A DNA stretch of 64,000 nucleotides, taken from Hyphomonadaceae bacterium (lineage in GTDB: Bacteria; Pseudomonadota; Alphaproteobacteria; Caulobacterales; Aquidulcibacteraceae). Positions 54,832 through 64,000 of the stretch are shown here, piece after piece; within the stretch, counting starts at the first letter, position 1, and each line of letters begins with the position of its first letter. Below the pieces are notes generated by a model. That model did no database searches. It was not told where the DNA came from and worked only from the letters and a program-made list of their open reading frames with translations. Both the position numbers and the translations under genes were made by a program. The stretch lies in contig JAKFWO010000009.1 of assembly GCA_021731815.1 (NCBI GenBank), positions 1-64,000 on the forward strand, read 5' to 3'.

Positions 54832-55644
54832 CTATTCCCCTTTCCACTGCCCGGCGCGCTTTTCCACAAACGCCTCCATGCCCTCGCGCTTGTCGGCAGT
54901 GCCATTGAGCGCGTGGAACAGGCGGCGCTCGGTCCAGATTCCCTGGGCGAGCGTGGTTTCAAATGCGAGATTGACCATTTCCTTGTTCATGATTGCCGCA
55001 AGCGGGGCCATTTTCGCGATTTCGACAGCGGTTTTCAGGGCTTCGGCGAGCAAATCGGCATCGGGGATCACGCGGGCGACCAGCCCGGCGCGCTCGGCCT
55101 CCTGAGCGTCCATCATCCGCCCGGTCAGACACATTTCCATGGCCTTGGCTTTGCCAATGGCCCGGGTCAGACGCTGGGATCCGCCCATGCCCGGCGCGAC
55201 ACCGAGTTTGATTTCGGGTTGCCCGAATTTGGCGTTCCCGGCCGCCAGAATGAAATCGGCCATCATCGCCAATTCGCAGCCGCCGCCCAAAGCATAGCCG
55301 GACACGGCGGCGAGCCAGGGCTTGCGGGTGGCGCAGATGCGCGTGGTCCATTCCACAAACCAATCCACCCGATACATGTCGGCAAAGCCCATTTCCGTCA
55401 TTTGCCGGATATCGGCCCCCGCCGCAAAGGCTTTGGCCGATCCGGTGAGGACGAGGCATCTTTGGGCAGGGTCTGCGTCATAGGCCGCAAACGCGTCGAC
55501 CAAAGCGGCCAGGACATCGCTATTGAGCGCGTTGAGGGCTTCGGGCCGGTTGATGGTGAGGAGGGTCACCCCATCGTCGCGGCGATCGATCAACAGCACC
55601 AGCGGGGTCGGCGCAGATGCGGAGAGAGGGTTTGCGTCGGTCAT
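54832..55644 (-). CDS. Enoyl-CoA hydratase
   Basis: Crotonase-fold enzyme of 270 residues adding water to trans-2-enoyl-CoA in beta-oxidation. Oxyanion hole [11 protein letters not shown], the two catalytic glutamates in [12 protein letters not shown] and [21 protein letters not shown], and the C-terminal [14 protein letters not shown]. Strong similarity to short-chain ECH. Start ATG 55644 has AGGA seven bases upstream. It stands as a single gene beside the DUF465 genes. Confidence 0.93.
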   Translation of the reverse strand: MTDANPLSASAPTPLVLLIDRRDDGVTLLTINRPEALNALNSDVLAALVDAFAAYDADPAQRCLVLTGSAKAFAAGADIRQMTEMGFADMYRVDWFVEWTTRICATRKPWLAAVSGYALGGGCELAMMADFILAAGNAKFGQPEIKLGVAPGMGGSQRLTRAIGKAKAMEMCLTGRMMDAQEAERAGLVARVIPDADLLAEALKTAVEIAKMAPLAAIMNKEMVNLAFETTLAQGIWTERRLFHALNGTADKREGMEAFVEKRAGQWKGE

Positions 55645-55743
55645 CGATTATCCTGTTCGCGCGGGCGATTTTCGTGGAAACATGCGGTCAAGACCGGCGA
55701 CGCCCTGGCTTCCGGTTTTCGGCTCCGAATTCCGCTCCCGGTT

Positions 55744-55971
55744 TTACGCAATAATATCGGGGAACAACTGATCCTCCAGCGTGCGGATGGCATCCTTGAG
55801 CACAAGTTTGCGCTTTTTCAGCCGCGCAAGTCGAATCTGGTCGCCATTGGCGCGGATGATGTCGGCCACTTCGTCGTCCAGCGCCCGATGCTCCTCGCGC
55901 AATACGGAGATCCGGGCGCGAATCGCCATGGCTTGCGGGTCAAAAGGATCACTCCGGCCGGAATCGTGCAT
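55744..55971 (-). CDS. DUF465 (YdcH/SlyX-like) small coiled-coil protein
   Basis: 75 residues from ATG 55971, chosen because GGAG stands six bases upstream and the longer frame lacks similarity. The helix IRARISVLREEHRALDDEVADI, a short turn (RANGDQIRLARLKKRKLVLKDAIRTLED) form the antiparallel coiled coil of DUF465. Function unknown. It faces a second DUF465 gene on the other strand. Confidence 0.82.
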   Translation of the reverse strand: MHDSGRSDPFDPQAMAIRARISVLREEHRALDDEVADIIRANGDQIRLARLKKRKLVLKDAIRTLEDQLFPDIIA

Positions 55972-56472
55972 GCGCCGCTCCGCAAGCCCACGCGACGCGC
56001 GAGCACCTGCCTTCACCCGATCGAATGACCTCACCCGATCAGAACAAAACGCATGATTCCGAAATCCGGAATCATGAATCCCGATTCCATCGATTTGATT
56101 CGATCGGGCAATGTCACGTTTCTACCCTGCTTTCGTGAATTGGCCAATCAGGCACACCAATTTGGTACACCAACCGGGCACATCATCCGCGCTCAGGGCA
56201 CCATCTTCGCGCAAAAGGCGAATTTTCCACAGACACGACGCTTTGGCTCTTCCCCTCTGCCACTATTGGAGTAGTCTCGTCTGGCTCAGCCGGAGCGGCG
56301 CGGGCGCAACAGGCATGAACAGGTGGCGCGTTTTCGTCACCCCCGCCAGTTGGAAAAACCACCGAGTTCCCGGTCGCGCGGACCATGACCCTCCGCGACG
56401 GATCAGGGAACAAAGGGTCCGGGACGTCGCCGTTCCAGGTCTGGGTGAACGCCCAGCACGAGGAGGCCGCCC
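55972..56472. other. Divergent region between the two DUF465 genes
   Basis: 501 bases with a perfect 9-bp hairpin (56052-56076) and no other recognisable gene. Promoters for both divergent genes should be here. Confidence 0.5.
56052..56076. promoter_or_regulatory. Inverted repeat between divergent DUF465 genes
   Basis: CATGATTCC (56052-56060), seven-base spacer, GGAATCATG (56068-56076). No T-run follows, so an operator is more likely than a terminator; GATTC/GAATC inside each arm is also a CcrM-type methylation site. Confidence 0.5.
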
Positions 56473-56652
56473 ATGGCGATTGACGCCCGCATCCGTGAAC
56501 TCAAAGCCCGCCATTCGGAACTGGATGCCAGGATCCGGAACGAAGTTCGAAGCCCGGCAACGGACAGCACGCGTATCGCCGAACTCAAGCGCAAGAAGCT
56601 GAAACTGAAGGAGACGATTGAAGGCCTCGAACAGCCGGCCCCCGGAGGGTAA
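56473..56652 (+). CDS. DUF465 small coiled-coil protein
   Basis: 59 residues: MAIDARIRELKARHSELDAR followed by a turn and RIAELKRKKLKLKETIEGLE, the same helix-turn-helix coiled coil as the gene at 55744-55971. GGAGG lies seven bases before the ATG at 56473. Small size and coding pattern fit YdcH-type proteins, which are often found in such pairs. Role unknown. Confidence 0.82.
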   Translation: MAIDARIRELKARHSELDARIRNEVRSPATDSTRIAELKRKKLKLKETIEGLEQPAPGG

Positions 56653-56777
56653 AGGGGAGAAGCGGGCGGAAGGCGCACGGGGTTTCATCCCTGACCTCCT
56701 CCGGCGCTTTGGCGCATCGGTTGCATGGTTTCTTTCGGCATGAAACAGTGCCAGAGAAGTCTGCCCGGAGAAATTTT

Positions 56778-56820
56778 CAGGGTGACAGTCATTCAGGGTG
56801 ACAGTCATTCAGGGTGACAG
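56778..56820. repeat. 16-bp tandem repeat upstream of the HD-domain gene
   Basis: CAGGGTGACAGTCATT at 56778-56793 and 56794-56809, with a third partial copy 56810-56820. Confidence 0.92.
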
Positions 56821-56887
56821 GCGGTCGAATTGACCGGTTCGACCGGAGAAAATTGCCCGAGCCGCCGCCCCGGCAGCACTCACGGGC

Positions 56888-57568
56888 ATGAGCAATCCGA
56901 TGGCCCCGCAACCGCGCAATTCTGCCACCTCCCGCAAGCGGTCCCGCCAATCGGGCAGTGATCCTGCACGCGCATGGCAGCGTATGTTGTCAGGTCGGCG
57001 GCTGGATCTGCTCGATCCCTCCCCGCTCGATATCGAGATCGAGGACATCGCCCATGGTCTGGCGCGGGTGGCGCGCTGGAATGGTCAGACCTCCGGCCCC
57101 AATGGCTTTTCCGTTGCCCAGCATTCGGTGCTGGTTGCCGATATCTGCACAAGCCTCGCGGTCCGGCAGAACGGGCACCCCTTCAGCCCGGCCGACCGGC
57201 TCTATGCGCTTTTGCACGATGCGCCGGAATATGTGATCGGGGACATGATCAGTCCGTTCAAGGCGGCTTTGGGATTCGATTATCGCCAGTTTGAGGATCG
57301 GCTCGCCTGCGCCATTCATATTCGCTACGGTCTTGGTCCACGCCCGTCGGAACCCGTGGCCCGTATCATCAAGGCCGCCGACCGGATCAGTGCTTTTTTC
57401 GAGGCCGTCGAGCTGGCCGGTTTTTCAATCGCCGAGGCCCGCCAATGGTTTGGAGACCCGGCGATCGAACTTTTCGAGCCCCTCATACCGCTCCCCAGCC
57501 AGGAGGCCCAGACCGGTTTTCTGGAAAAATTTCGTCTGGCCCTTGCCGAATATGATGCGGCGCGCTGA
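56888..57568 (+). CDS. HD-domain phosphohydrolase (YfbR-like)
   Basis: 226 residues. HD metal ligands are visible as H in FSVAQHSVLVADI, the HD pair in LLHDAPEYVIGD and D in IIKAADRISAFFEAVE. YfbR-type enzymes dephosphorylate deoxyribonucleoside monophosphates; the family branch here is inferred. N-terminal 30 residues are low in complexity. No strong ribosome site; start at ATG 56888 fits length. Confidence 0.85.
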   Translation: MSNPMAPQPRNSATSRKRSRQSGSDPARAWQRMLSGRRLDLLDPSPLDIEIEDIAHGLARVARWNGQTSGPNGFSVAQHSVLVADICTSLAVRQNGHPFSPADRLYALLHDAPEYVIGDMISPFKAALGFDYRQFEDRLACAIHIRYGLGPRPSEPVARIIKAADRISAFFEAVELAGFSIAEARQWFGDPAIELFEPLIPLPSQEAQTGFLEKFRLALAEYDAAR

Positions 57569-57600
57569 TCGGCACTAAATCAACCCGAACCCCCACACGA

Positions 57601-58380
57601 TCACGATCTTGCCGGCGCCGAAAACAAGGCAACGCGCTCGCGGCCGGTGACCGGATCACGGTCGACCAGCGCCCATTGCCCTTCCCGGGGCTCGACACTT
57701 GCTGACAAATCCAGCATGCGCCCCTCGATCGTCCGGCGAATGCGCAGATCAAGTTTGCGGGTCGCTTTCCAGCCGCGAATATGGAATTGCGCCCCAGGCG
57801 GATTCTGGAAAACGGCGATCAGCCGCGGACGGGGATCGGCCCGCCACATCTGGATCACCGGGGCGATATCCCGGCGGTCGGGCGGTGAGGCAATTGCCCA
57901 ATAGCGCCCATCGGGCGAGGGCTGGGGAATATCAAGCGCGGCGATCTGTGAGCCCCCGAGCGAATCGACCAGCAGATAATCGGTGAGCGTCGCAAAATGC
58001 CGTTCGATGACATGGTAGAAGGGACGATCGCCCAGCGAGCCAACATAAAAATGCCGGACGCAGGGCCGCGCCGCAGCCGGGCATTGCACGCGGTCGACAT
58101 AACGCAGCAGCCGCCGGGAGCCCCAGCTGACCAACAAGGCCGCACCGCGCCGGCGGGCGGCCCCGCGGGACAAGGCGATCGCCGCTTCTTCTTCCGCGAC
58201 CATGGGGTCAATTGGCGCAGGCGACACTGGTAAAGCGGGAATCGCAATTCCGGCTTCTTGTGCCGTTGACGGTTTCGCAGGGACGGGATCCCCGCCCCCG
58301 GAACAGGCCGTCGTCAGCACGGCAAGTCCAAACAGGCCGATCAGGCGGAGGCGAAGGAAAGACAAGCCTGCATTGCGCAT
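57601..58380 (-). CDS. Hypothetical lipoprotein
   Basis: 259 residues, ATG 58380 preceded by GGGGAGCAGG. Signal peptide with lipobox LTTAC, then a proline/alanine-rich linker (about 25-60) and a soluble domain with LLVSWGSRRLLRYVDRVQCP, RHFYVGSLGDRPFYHVIERHF, and WALVDRDPVTGRERVALF. I do not recognise the family. It lies 25 bases downstream of secA on the same strand, so may be in one transcript. Confidence 0.7.
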   Translation of the reverse strand: MRNAGLSFLRLRLIGLFGLAVLTTACSGGGDPVPAKPSTAQEAGIAIPALPVSPAPIDPMVAEEEAAIALSRGAARRRGAALLVSWGSRRLLRYVDRVQCPAAARPCVRHFYVGSLGDRPFYHVIERHFATLTDYLLVDSLGGSQIAALDIPQPSPDGRYWAIASPPDRRDIAPVIQMWRADPRPRLIAVFQNPPGAQFHIRGWKATRKLDLRIRRTIEGRMLDLSASVEPREGQWALVDRDPVTGRERVALFSAPARS

Positions 58381-58405
58381 CACCTGCTCCCCTTCACACG
58401 CGAAT

Positions 58406-61111
58406 TCAGACCGTTGCACTCACCCGGATCTCGCCATGGCAATGCTTGAATTTCTTTCCCGATCCACAGGGGCAGGAATCGTTGCGGCGCGTGCGATCCC
58501 ACCCCTCCGGCAATTCAGAGACCGGCTTGAGCGCGGCGGAATCATCGCCCCGTGAGGCGTCCAGCGCGGGATGGCGGGAAGAATGAACAAGGATCGGTTC
58601 CTCGCTCGCCGCCGCCTGGGCCGGAGCGGGCTGCATCACATGCATGAGTGTGCGCGTGACTTCCGTGCGCAGGGTGCTCAGCATGGTTTCGAACAGCGAA
58701 AACGCTTCGGATTTGAACTCGTTGAGTGGATCGCGCTGGGCATAGCCCCGCAAATGGATGACCGAACGCAAATGGTCGAGATGAGCGAGATGCTCGCGCC
58801 AATGATGGTCGAGGATCTGGAGCAGAACCTGTTTTTCGACCCAGCGCATGCGTTCAGGACCCATCTGGGCGGCATGGGCGGCAGCGGCTTCATCTCCCGC
58901 GCGCAGGATGCGGGCCATGATCTCTTCATTGGCCGCGCCATCTTCGGCCGCCCATTCAGGAACAGGCAGGTCGACGCCCAGCAATTCAAAGACATCGGCC
59001 TTGAGATCATGGACCTTCCATTTTTCGGCATAGGCCTTTTCGGGCATGTCGCGGCGGACGAGGTCCTCGACTGTTTGCAGCCGCATTTCGGCCACGACCT
59101 CGGAGACATTTTCCGAGCGCATGAATTCGATGCGCTGCTCGAAAACCGCCTTGCGCTGGTCGTTGATAACATCATCAAATTTCAGCAGATTCTTTCGAAT
59201 CTCGAAATTCCGCTGCTCCACCCGTTTTTGCGAGGTTTCCAGCGCCTTGGTCATCCAGGGATGGACAATCGCCTCGCCATCACGAATGCCGAGCCCGCGC
59301 ATGATGGCATCGAGCCGATCGGCCGCGAAAATGCGCAGCAGATCGTCCTCAAGGCAGATATAGAATTTGGAGCGGCCGGGATCGCCCTGGCGCCCGGTCC
59401 GGCCCCGCAATTGATTGTCGATCCGTCGGCTTTCATGGCGTTCTGTGCCCAGAACATAGAGCCCGCCGGCCTCGATCGCGAGGCGCCGTTGCTCGTCGAT
59501 CTCTGCATTGATCGCACTGCGCCGGGCAGCAATCTCGGCTTCCCCCGGCGTCCCGCCTTTGGCCTGTTCCTCGGCCAGCCAATCGGCCAAAGTGAATTCC
59601 GCATTACCGCCCAATTGAATATCGGTGCCGCGACCGGCCATATTGGTGGCGATCGTCACAGACCCCGGGATTCCGGCCTGGGCAATGATATGGGCTTCCT
59701 GCTCGTGATAGCGGGCATTGAGCACGCGGTGGGGAATGTTGCGGCGCTGCAATTCGGCCGAGAGCTTTTCGGATTTGTCGATCGACACGGTGCCCACCAG
59801 CACGGGCTGGCGGCGGGCATGGCAATCCAGAATATCGGTGATCACCGATTCCGTCTTCTCGGGCTGGGTGCGGTAGATCTCGTCCTCGTCATCGATGCGC
59901 TGGACCTTGCGATTGGTCGGCACCTCGACAACTTCGAGCTTGTAGATATCCGCAAATTCCACGGCTTCGGTCGCCGCCGTCCCGGTCATTCCGGACAATT
60001 TATCGTAGAGCCGGAAATAATTCTGGAAAGTGATCGAAGCGAGCGTCTGGTTCTCGGGCTGGACAAAGGCCTCTTCCTTGGCCTCGATCGCCTGGTGCAG
60101 ACCTTCGGACAGGCGCCGGCCCGGCATCATCCGCCCGGTGAATTCGTCGATCAGAACGACCTCGCCATCCTTGACGATGTAGTCCTTGTCGCGAAAGAAC
60201 AATTTATGGGCCCGCAGCGCCTGGTTGGCGTGGTGCACGACCGAGACATTGGCCGGATCGTAGAGATGCCCGTCGAGCAGACCGGCATTGTGGAGCAATT
60301 CCTCGACAAATTCGGACCCGTCTTCGGTAAACACCACCGAACGCTGCTTCTCGTCGAGCTCGAAATGTTCGGGTGCGAGCTTGTCGATCAGCGCATCTAC
60401 GGCGCGGTAGAATTCGGTGCGATCCTCGGTGGGGCCCGAAATAATCAGCGGCGTGCGCGCCTCGTCGATGAGAATGGAATCCACTTCGTCGACAATGGCG
60501 AAGCGATGCCCGCGCTGGACCATATCGGTCAGCGAATATTTCATATTGTCGCGCAGATAGTCGAAACCGAATTCATTATTGGTGCCATAGGTGACATCGC
60601 AGGCATAGGCTTCGCGCCGCTGGCGATCGTCGAGTCCGTGAATGATGCAGCCGACCGAAAGCCCAAGGAAGCGATAGACCTGGCCCATCCAGTCCGCGTC
60701 GCGTTTGGCGAGGTAATCATTGACCGTGATCACATGCACGCCGCGTTCTTCCAGCGCATTGAGATAGACCGGCAGGGTGGCAACCAGCGTCTTGCCTTCG
60801 CCGGTGCGCATTTCGGCGATCCGCCCCATATGCAGGATCATCCCGCCCATCAATTGCATGTCGTAATGGCGCTGGCCGAGGGTACGCCGCGCGGCCTCGC
60901 GCACGACAGCAAAGGCTTCGGGCAGGACCTCGTCAAGGCTCGCGCCAGTGCGCAGGCGTGCCTTCAGTTCCGGCGTGCGCGCGCGCAGGGCTTCGTCCGA
61001 CAGGGCTTCAATGGTCGGCTCGAGCGCATTGATGCGCGCGATCCGTTGCTTCATCCCGCGAAGCTTGCGTTCATTGACCGAACCAAACAATTTCGTCGCA
61101 AATTTCAGCAT
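58406..61111 (-). CDS. secA: Preprotein translocase ATPase SecA
   Basis: The motor that drives unfolded proteins through SecYEG. 901 residues. Walker [28 protein letters not shown] with the DEAD-like box, the PPXD and helical wing regions, [43 protein letters not shown] and the C-terminal zinc motif [14 protein letters not shown] are present. Ribosome site GGAAGAG precedes ATG 61111. Divergent to the parvulin lipoprotein, a conserved alphaproteobacterial neighbour. Confidence 0.98.
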   Translation of the reverse strand: MLKFATKLFGSVNERKLRGMKQRIARINALEPTIEALSDEALRARTPELKARLRTGASLDEVLPEAFAVVREAARRTLGQRHYDMQLMGGMILHMGRIAEMRTGEGKTLVATLPVYLNALEERGVHVITVNDYLAKRDADWMGQVYRFLGLSVGCIIHGLDDRQRREAYACDVTYGTNNEFGFDYLRDNMKYSLTDMVQRGHRFAIVDEVDSILIDEARTPLIISGPTEDRTEFYRAVDALIDKLAPEHFELDEKQRSVVFTEDGSEFVEELLHNAGLLDGHLYDPANVSVVHHANQALRAHKLFFRDKDYIVKDGEVVLIDEFTGRMMPGRRLSEGLHQAIEAKEEAFVQPENQTLASITFQNYFRLYDKLSGMTGTAATEAVEFADIYKLEVVEVPTNRKVQRIDDEDEIYRTQPEKTESVITDILDCHARRQPVLVGTVSIDKSEKLSAELQRRNIPHRVLNARYHEQEAHIIAQAGIPGSVTIATNMAGRGTDIQLGGNAEFTLADWLAEEQAKGGTPGEAEIAARRSAINAEIDEQRRLAIEAGGLYVLGTERHESRRIDNQLRGRTGRQGDPGRSKFYICLEDDLLRIFAADRLDAIMRGLGIRDGEAIVHPWMTKALETSQKRVEQRNFEIRKNLLKFDDVINDQRKAVFEQRIEFMRSENVSEVVAEMRLQTVEDLVRRDMPEKAYAEKWKVHDLKADVFELLGVDLPVPEWAAEDGAANEEIMARILRAGDEAAAAHAAQMGPERMRWVEKQVLLQILDHHWREHLAHLDHLRSVIHLRGYAQRDPLNEFKSEAFSLFETMLSTLRTEVTRTLMHVMQPAPAQAAASEEPILVHSSRHPALDASRGDDSAALKPVSELPEGWDRTRRNDSCPCGSGKKFKHCHGEIRVSATV

Positions 61112-61865
61112 TCCGCTCTTCCATCACACGTGTCGCGCAATCTTCACGCTCACGGACCCAAATCCCGCCACGATTTTCCGGAAACAATTTTTCCGGAAAA
61201 CGGCATCCCAACTCAGGTCCAAATCAGGCCGCAGGTCCTGACCCGAGCACAGCATCGCACCAAAACCGCGCGCGCGTTCCATCGCTTCTTCGGTATTACG
61301 CCGGAAATCCGGCACGACTTCGAATATATGGTACCCAATCGTTACGTTGTCGCTTCTTCCACTGTTTTCGCGTGCCCGAAATTGTGGTTCGGGGGACTTG
61401 CGTACCCGAACGCGGTCCGCAAATGCCCGAAAATCCTCAAAGCCAGTTCCCGCGCCGGGTGTCGGGATCAGGCCCGCGAGCTTTCTCCCGCAACATTCCG
61501 CCTGAATTGCGGCACCGGCCCTGCCGATATCCGTCACCGCCGACGAATCCTGCCCGCCTTTCTGCGCAGGATCGGCATGGCGGGAATGCTATCCTGAAAC
61601 CGCGCCACCGAAAAGACTGCTTTCACCCGCACAGGGTCATCATGCCGCCGCATTATCCCTTCACAGGCATCATCATCCAACAAACATGCCCCGGAGGCTT
61701 CAGGCCCCGGAGGCTTCAGGCACCGGAGCTTTCAGGCAATTGACCGGCGCGGCGTACAGATCGGGCTCGACTTGTGAACGGGCTCCACTTAAGGACGGGT
61801 CCATTGCGTGTCAAATGAGCCCACTGCACGGCCCCTGTTTTCACGGGGCGTCCCGGAGGAAGCAC
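61112..61865. other. Long divergent region between secA and the parvulin gene
   Basis: 754 bases without a credible gene. An open frame on the minus strand (61124-61537) has no family features. A tandem array lies at 61688-61735; promoters of both genes should be here. Confidence 0.5.
61688..61735. repeat. 16-bp tandem repeat, three units
   Basis: GCCCCGGAGGCTTCAG at 61688-61703 and 61704-61719, and GCACCGGAGCTTTCAG at 61720-61735. The reverse complement matches 14 of 16 bases of the tandem unit at 26295-26310. Confidence 0.92.
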
Positions 61866-63029
61866 ATGATCATTCGCGGCATCAGATCCGTTGCGCGAGA
61901 TATTGGGCCCGTGAATTTCCGGTTTGCCGGGCTTATGATCCTCGCGCTTCTGGCCGCATGCGGCGCGCAAACCGAGGACGGGACCGGCACCCGCCGGCAA
62001 AAGGTGGGCGGCGAGATCGCTGCCATGGTCAACAATAACCCGATCTATACTGCCGATGTGCAATTGGAGGCGGTGGCCCAGGGCATCGTCCAGCCGGGCG
62101 AGACCCTTGCGCCCAGCTCACCCGAATTCACCGGGATCGTCGATGATCTGGTCGACCAGCGCCTGTTGTCATTGCAGGCGGAGGCACAAAATCTCGACAA
62201 GGACGACCAGTCCCGCCACCGCCTGCGGTCAGCGCGAGAGCGGATTCTGGGCAATATCCTGATCGAAAACATCGTCGCCAATCAGGCGACGGATGAATCC
62301 GTCCAGAAACTCTATCGCGAGCAATTGCGCCTGCTGCAATTGGGCGACGAAACGCGTGTGCGCCACATCATTGTCGGAACGCGCGAGGAAGCCCAGGCCA
62401 TCATCAAATCGGTCAAGGGGGGCGAGGATTTTTCAACCCTTGCCTTCCAGCATTCGCGCGATCCCGAAAGCCGGGCCGAAGGCGGGGATCTTGGCTATGT
62501 CACGGCCGACCAGTTCGAAGAGCCCTTTTCCGCCGCCATCGCCAACACACCAGTGGGTGAAATCGCCGATCCGTTCCCGAGCGCCATGGGCTGGCATGTG
62601 CTGCGTGTCGAAGACCGGCGCACCAAAGCACCGCCATCGCTCGAGGAAATGCGCCCGCAGATCATGCGCTATATGACCTTGCAGGAAATCCAGAAGATCC
62701 TCGAAAAGCTGCGACGCGAAGCGCGCGTCGTCCGGGTGGTGAAGCCGGTTCGCAGCAAGGGATCGGAAGATCCGTTCGGCCCGCCACCGGTGACGGCAAA
62801 GCCCATTCCGGAACCAGTGGAAGATCCGGCGGCCGTCCTGCTCACACCATCCGATTCTCAGCCCGATTCACAGCCCGATTCACCACCTGCGGCGGCTCCA
62901 TCGGGGGCGACGGTGCCAGGTGCCTCCGCTCCACCTGCAAATGCTTCCCCGGCGGCCCCGCCAACAGCAAGTCCGTCTGTGCCCCCGAACGCGAACAGAA
63001 ACCCAGTCAGGAAGCCTGTAAGGCCCTGA
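61866..63029 (+). CDS. Parvulin-type peptidyl-prolyl isomerase lipoprotein
   Basis: 387 residues. Signal peptide with lipobox LLAACG, N-terminal SurA-like chaperone helices (VNNNPIYTADVQLEAVAQG... VDDLVDQRLLSLQAEAQ), one parvulin domain (TRVRHIIVGTREEAQAIIKSVKGGEDFSTLAFQHSRDPESRAEGGDLGYV...GWHVLRVEDRR) and a disordered Pro/Ala/Ser tail of about 100 residues with a duplicated DSQPDSQPDS. It likely folds outer-membrane proteins in the periplasm. GGAGG before ATG 61866. Adjacent to secA as in many alphaproteobacteria. Confidence 0.93.
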   Translation: MIIRGIRSVARDIGPVNFRFAGLMILALLAACGAQTEDGTGTRRQKVGGEIAAMVNNNPIYTADVQLEAVAQGIVQPGETLAPSSPEFTGIVDDLVDQRLLSLQAEAQNLDKDDQSRHRLRSARERILGNILIENIVANQATDESVQKLYREQLRLLQLGDETRVRHIIVGTREEAQAIIKSVKGGEDFSTLAFQHSRDPESRAEGGDLGYVTADQFEEPFSAAIANTPVGEIADPFPSAMGWHVLRVEDRRTKAPPSLEEMRPQIMRYMTLQEIQKILEKLRREARVVRVVKPVRSKGSEDPFGPPPVTAKPIPEPVEDPAAVLLTPSDSQPDSQPDSPPAAAPSGATVPGASAPPANASPAAPPTASPSVPPNANRNPVRKPVRP

Positions 63030-63234
63030 TTCGATGACATTTTCTATCGACCGGCACGAAGGGTCGCTGCGTTCACGAAATCGCGATGTGTAAATTTTTT
63101 GTAAGGCGCAGAACGGGTCATTAACAAATCGACAAGATTTCGCCTCTTTTCCGCCCCGAACTTGTCAAGAACGCAATTGAACATCCTCCTGTGCAGCGAA
63201 TCAGTCCCCTCGCTGCCACGGTGGAGAATTGCTG

Positions 63235-64000
63235 ATGACCCCCGATCCCAAGCGCAATCTCAACGAAGACATCAACAATGATGGCACGGTTCCGGCGAAG
63301 CCCGTGAAAACCGCGCGCAAGCCAGGGCCCCCAAAGAAGTCGCGCCGCGTGCCGGATTCGGTGCCCCCTTTGCTCGCCCGCGCGTCGGGCGCAGGCGACG
63401 GACTGCTTTTGGGGCGGCATCTTCCGAGCGCCGGGCCGTCGGTGCCGGGTTTTCGTGAATCTTCCGTCAACCGCAATGGCCCGGCCGCGAGCTCGCCTGT
63501 CACGCTCGAGGGCGAGGGTCATGTGCTGACCATCGCGCCGACCGGTGCCGGGAAAGGCCGCGGCAGCATCATCCCCAATCTTTTGCGTTACGAGGGATCG
63601 GTGATCGTGCTCGACCCCAAGGGCGAGGCCGCCGCGGTCACGGCACGCCGTCGACGTGAAATGGGCCATGATGTGCGCATCATCGACCCTTTCGGACTGG
63701 TGAACAAACACACCGATTCGCTCAATCCCTTCGACATTTTCGATCTGCCCGGCATTGACCACGGTGCCGAGGCCGAGGCGCTTGCGACCCTGCTGTCAGG
63801 AAATTTCCAGTCCACCAAGGAACCGTTCTGGGACATCTGGGGTCGGGCTTTGTGTGCGGGTGTCATCGCGGCTGTCGCCCAGACCGAAGGCCCTGCAACG
63901 CGGAATTTCTCAAAGGTGCGCGATTATCTCAAAAGCGCGGATCCGGTCTATGGCCTCGCCAGCCTGCTCGAACGGCATGGTACGCAGCTCAACCGGCTGT
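63235..64000 (+). CDS. VirD4/TraG-type conjugative coupling ATPase without membrane segment (partial)
   Basis: Incomplete at the window end (255 codons visible). After a charged, proline-rich N-terminus of about 50 residues comes DGLLLGRHL, LEGEGHVLTIAPTGAGKGRGSIIPNLLRYEGSVIVLDPKGEAAAVTARRR with Walker A, then RIIDPFGL, SLNPFDIFDL and QSTKEPFWDIWGRALCAGVIA. Canonical VirD4 proteins have two N-terminal membrane helices; none is present here. GGTGGAGA precedes ATG 63235. Coupling proteins bring DNA-protein complexes to a type IV channel; no relaxase or T4SS gene is in view. Confidence 0.85.
   Translation, partial: MTPDPKRNLNEDINNDGTVPAKPVKTARKPGPPKKSRRVPDSVPPLLARASGAGDGLLLGRHLPSAGPSVPGFRESSVNRNGPAASSPVTLEGEGHVLTIAPTGAGKGRGSIIPNLLRYEGSVIVLDPKGEAAAVTARRRREMGHDVRIIDPFGLVNKHTDSLNPFDIFDLPGIDHGAEAEALATLLSGNFQSTKEPFWDIWGRALCAGVIAAVAQTEGPATRNFSKVRDYLKSADPVYGLASLLERHGTQLNRL

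Noticed and set aside
61124-61537. 137-codon frame in the secA/parvulin gap
   Set aside because: No family features, no ribosome site, crosses the presumed secA promoter.
58571-61597. 1008-codon open frame antisense to secA
   Set aside because: Mirror frame of a long GC-rich gene; no family motif, while secA on the other strand is certain.

Overview
The window is a GC-rich chromosomal stretch from an alphaproteobacterium. The best lineage markers are a full CtrA master cell-cycle regulator (26416-27108) with Asp51 and a C-terminal Ala-Ala, a SapC family protein, a peptidogalycan-biosynthesis (FemAB-like) protein, a plant/bacterial-type ferredoxin-NADP reductase of the thioredoxin-reductase fold, and intergenic compound palindromes of the type common in alphaproteobacterial genomes. 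I cannot name the order or genus from sequence alone.

Layout. 0-5.3 kb: prfB with a programmed +1 frameshift, a short-chain dehydrogenase, an LpoA-like lipoprotein divergent from rsmI-yraN. 5.4-8.5 kb: an EmrAB-type efflux pair with a perfect palindromic operator upstream. 8.5-15 kb: rimI/rph, a MarR regulator with a long lysine-rich tail, an unknown membrane-anchored protein, a DoxX-like protein, a SleB-type wall hydrolase and LapA. 15-23 kb: an M20 amidohydrolase, elongation factor P lacking the modifiable lysine, a porin gene broken by one TGA, argJ, an orphan LuxI-type AHL synthase and two glycosyltransferases. 23-31 kb: a barstar-like protein, NlpC/P60, SapC, ctrA, pgl and zwf (the last two separated by three stacked palindromic elements), thiD. 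31-36.6 kb: a CopC / outer-membrane protein / DUF2946-like cassette, a TraB/GumN protein, typA. 36.7-40.3 kb: a tRNA with CAT anticodon and the dTDP-rhamnose operon rfbCBDA. 40-47 kb: FNR, chorismate mutase, Hpt protein, RidA, peptidogalycan protein, TetR-Nudix pair, cysE. 47-54.8 kb: an accessory-looking segment with two decayed IS3-family elements, a lipoprotein, comM and a two-gene glycosyltransferase operon. 54.8-64 kb: an enoyl-CoA hydratase, a divergent pair of DUF465 proteins, an HD hydrolase, a lipoprotein, secA divergent from a parvulin lipoprotein, and the start of a VirD4/TraG-like ATPase without membrane segments.

How it works together. Most genes are housekeeping: translation (prfB, efp, rsmI, typA, rimI, rph), protein export and folding (secA, parvulin), cell cycle (ctrA, Hpt), envelope sugar supply and use (rfbCBDA and four glycosyltransferases), sugar oxidation (zwf, pgl) and cell-wall turnover (SleB, NlpC/P60, LpoA-like).

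The strongest non-gene signal is repeat DNA. There are five copies or remnants of a two-hairpin compound palindrome, two copies of an 11-bp-stem/23-nt-loop hairpin, a MITE-like element of about 308 bp containing a perfect 25-bp stem, and at least eight short tandem duplications of 11-16 bp. One 16-bp tandem family occurs at two distant gene boundaries. No CRISPR array, rRNA operon or intact prophage was seen. No clear new multi-gene defence or biosynthetic system was found; the candidates most worth a second look are listed in the findings.
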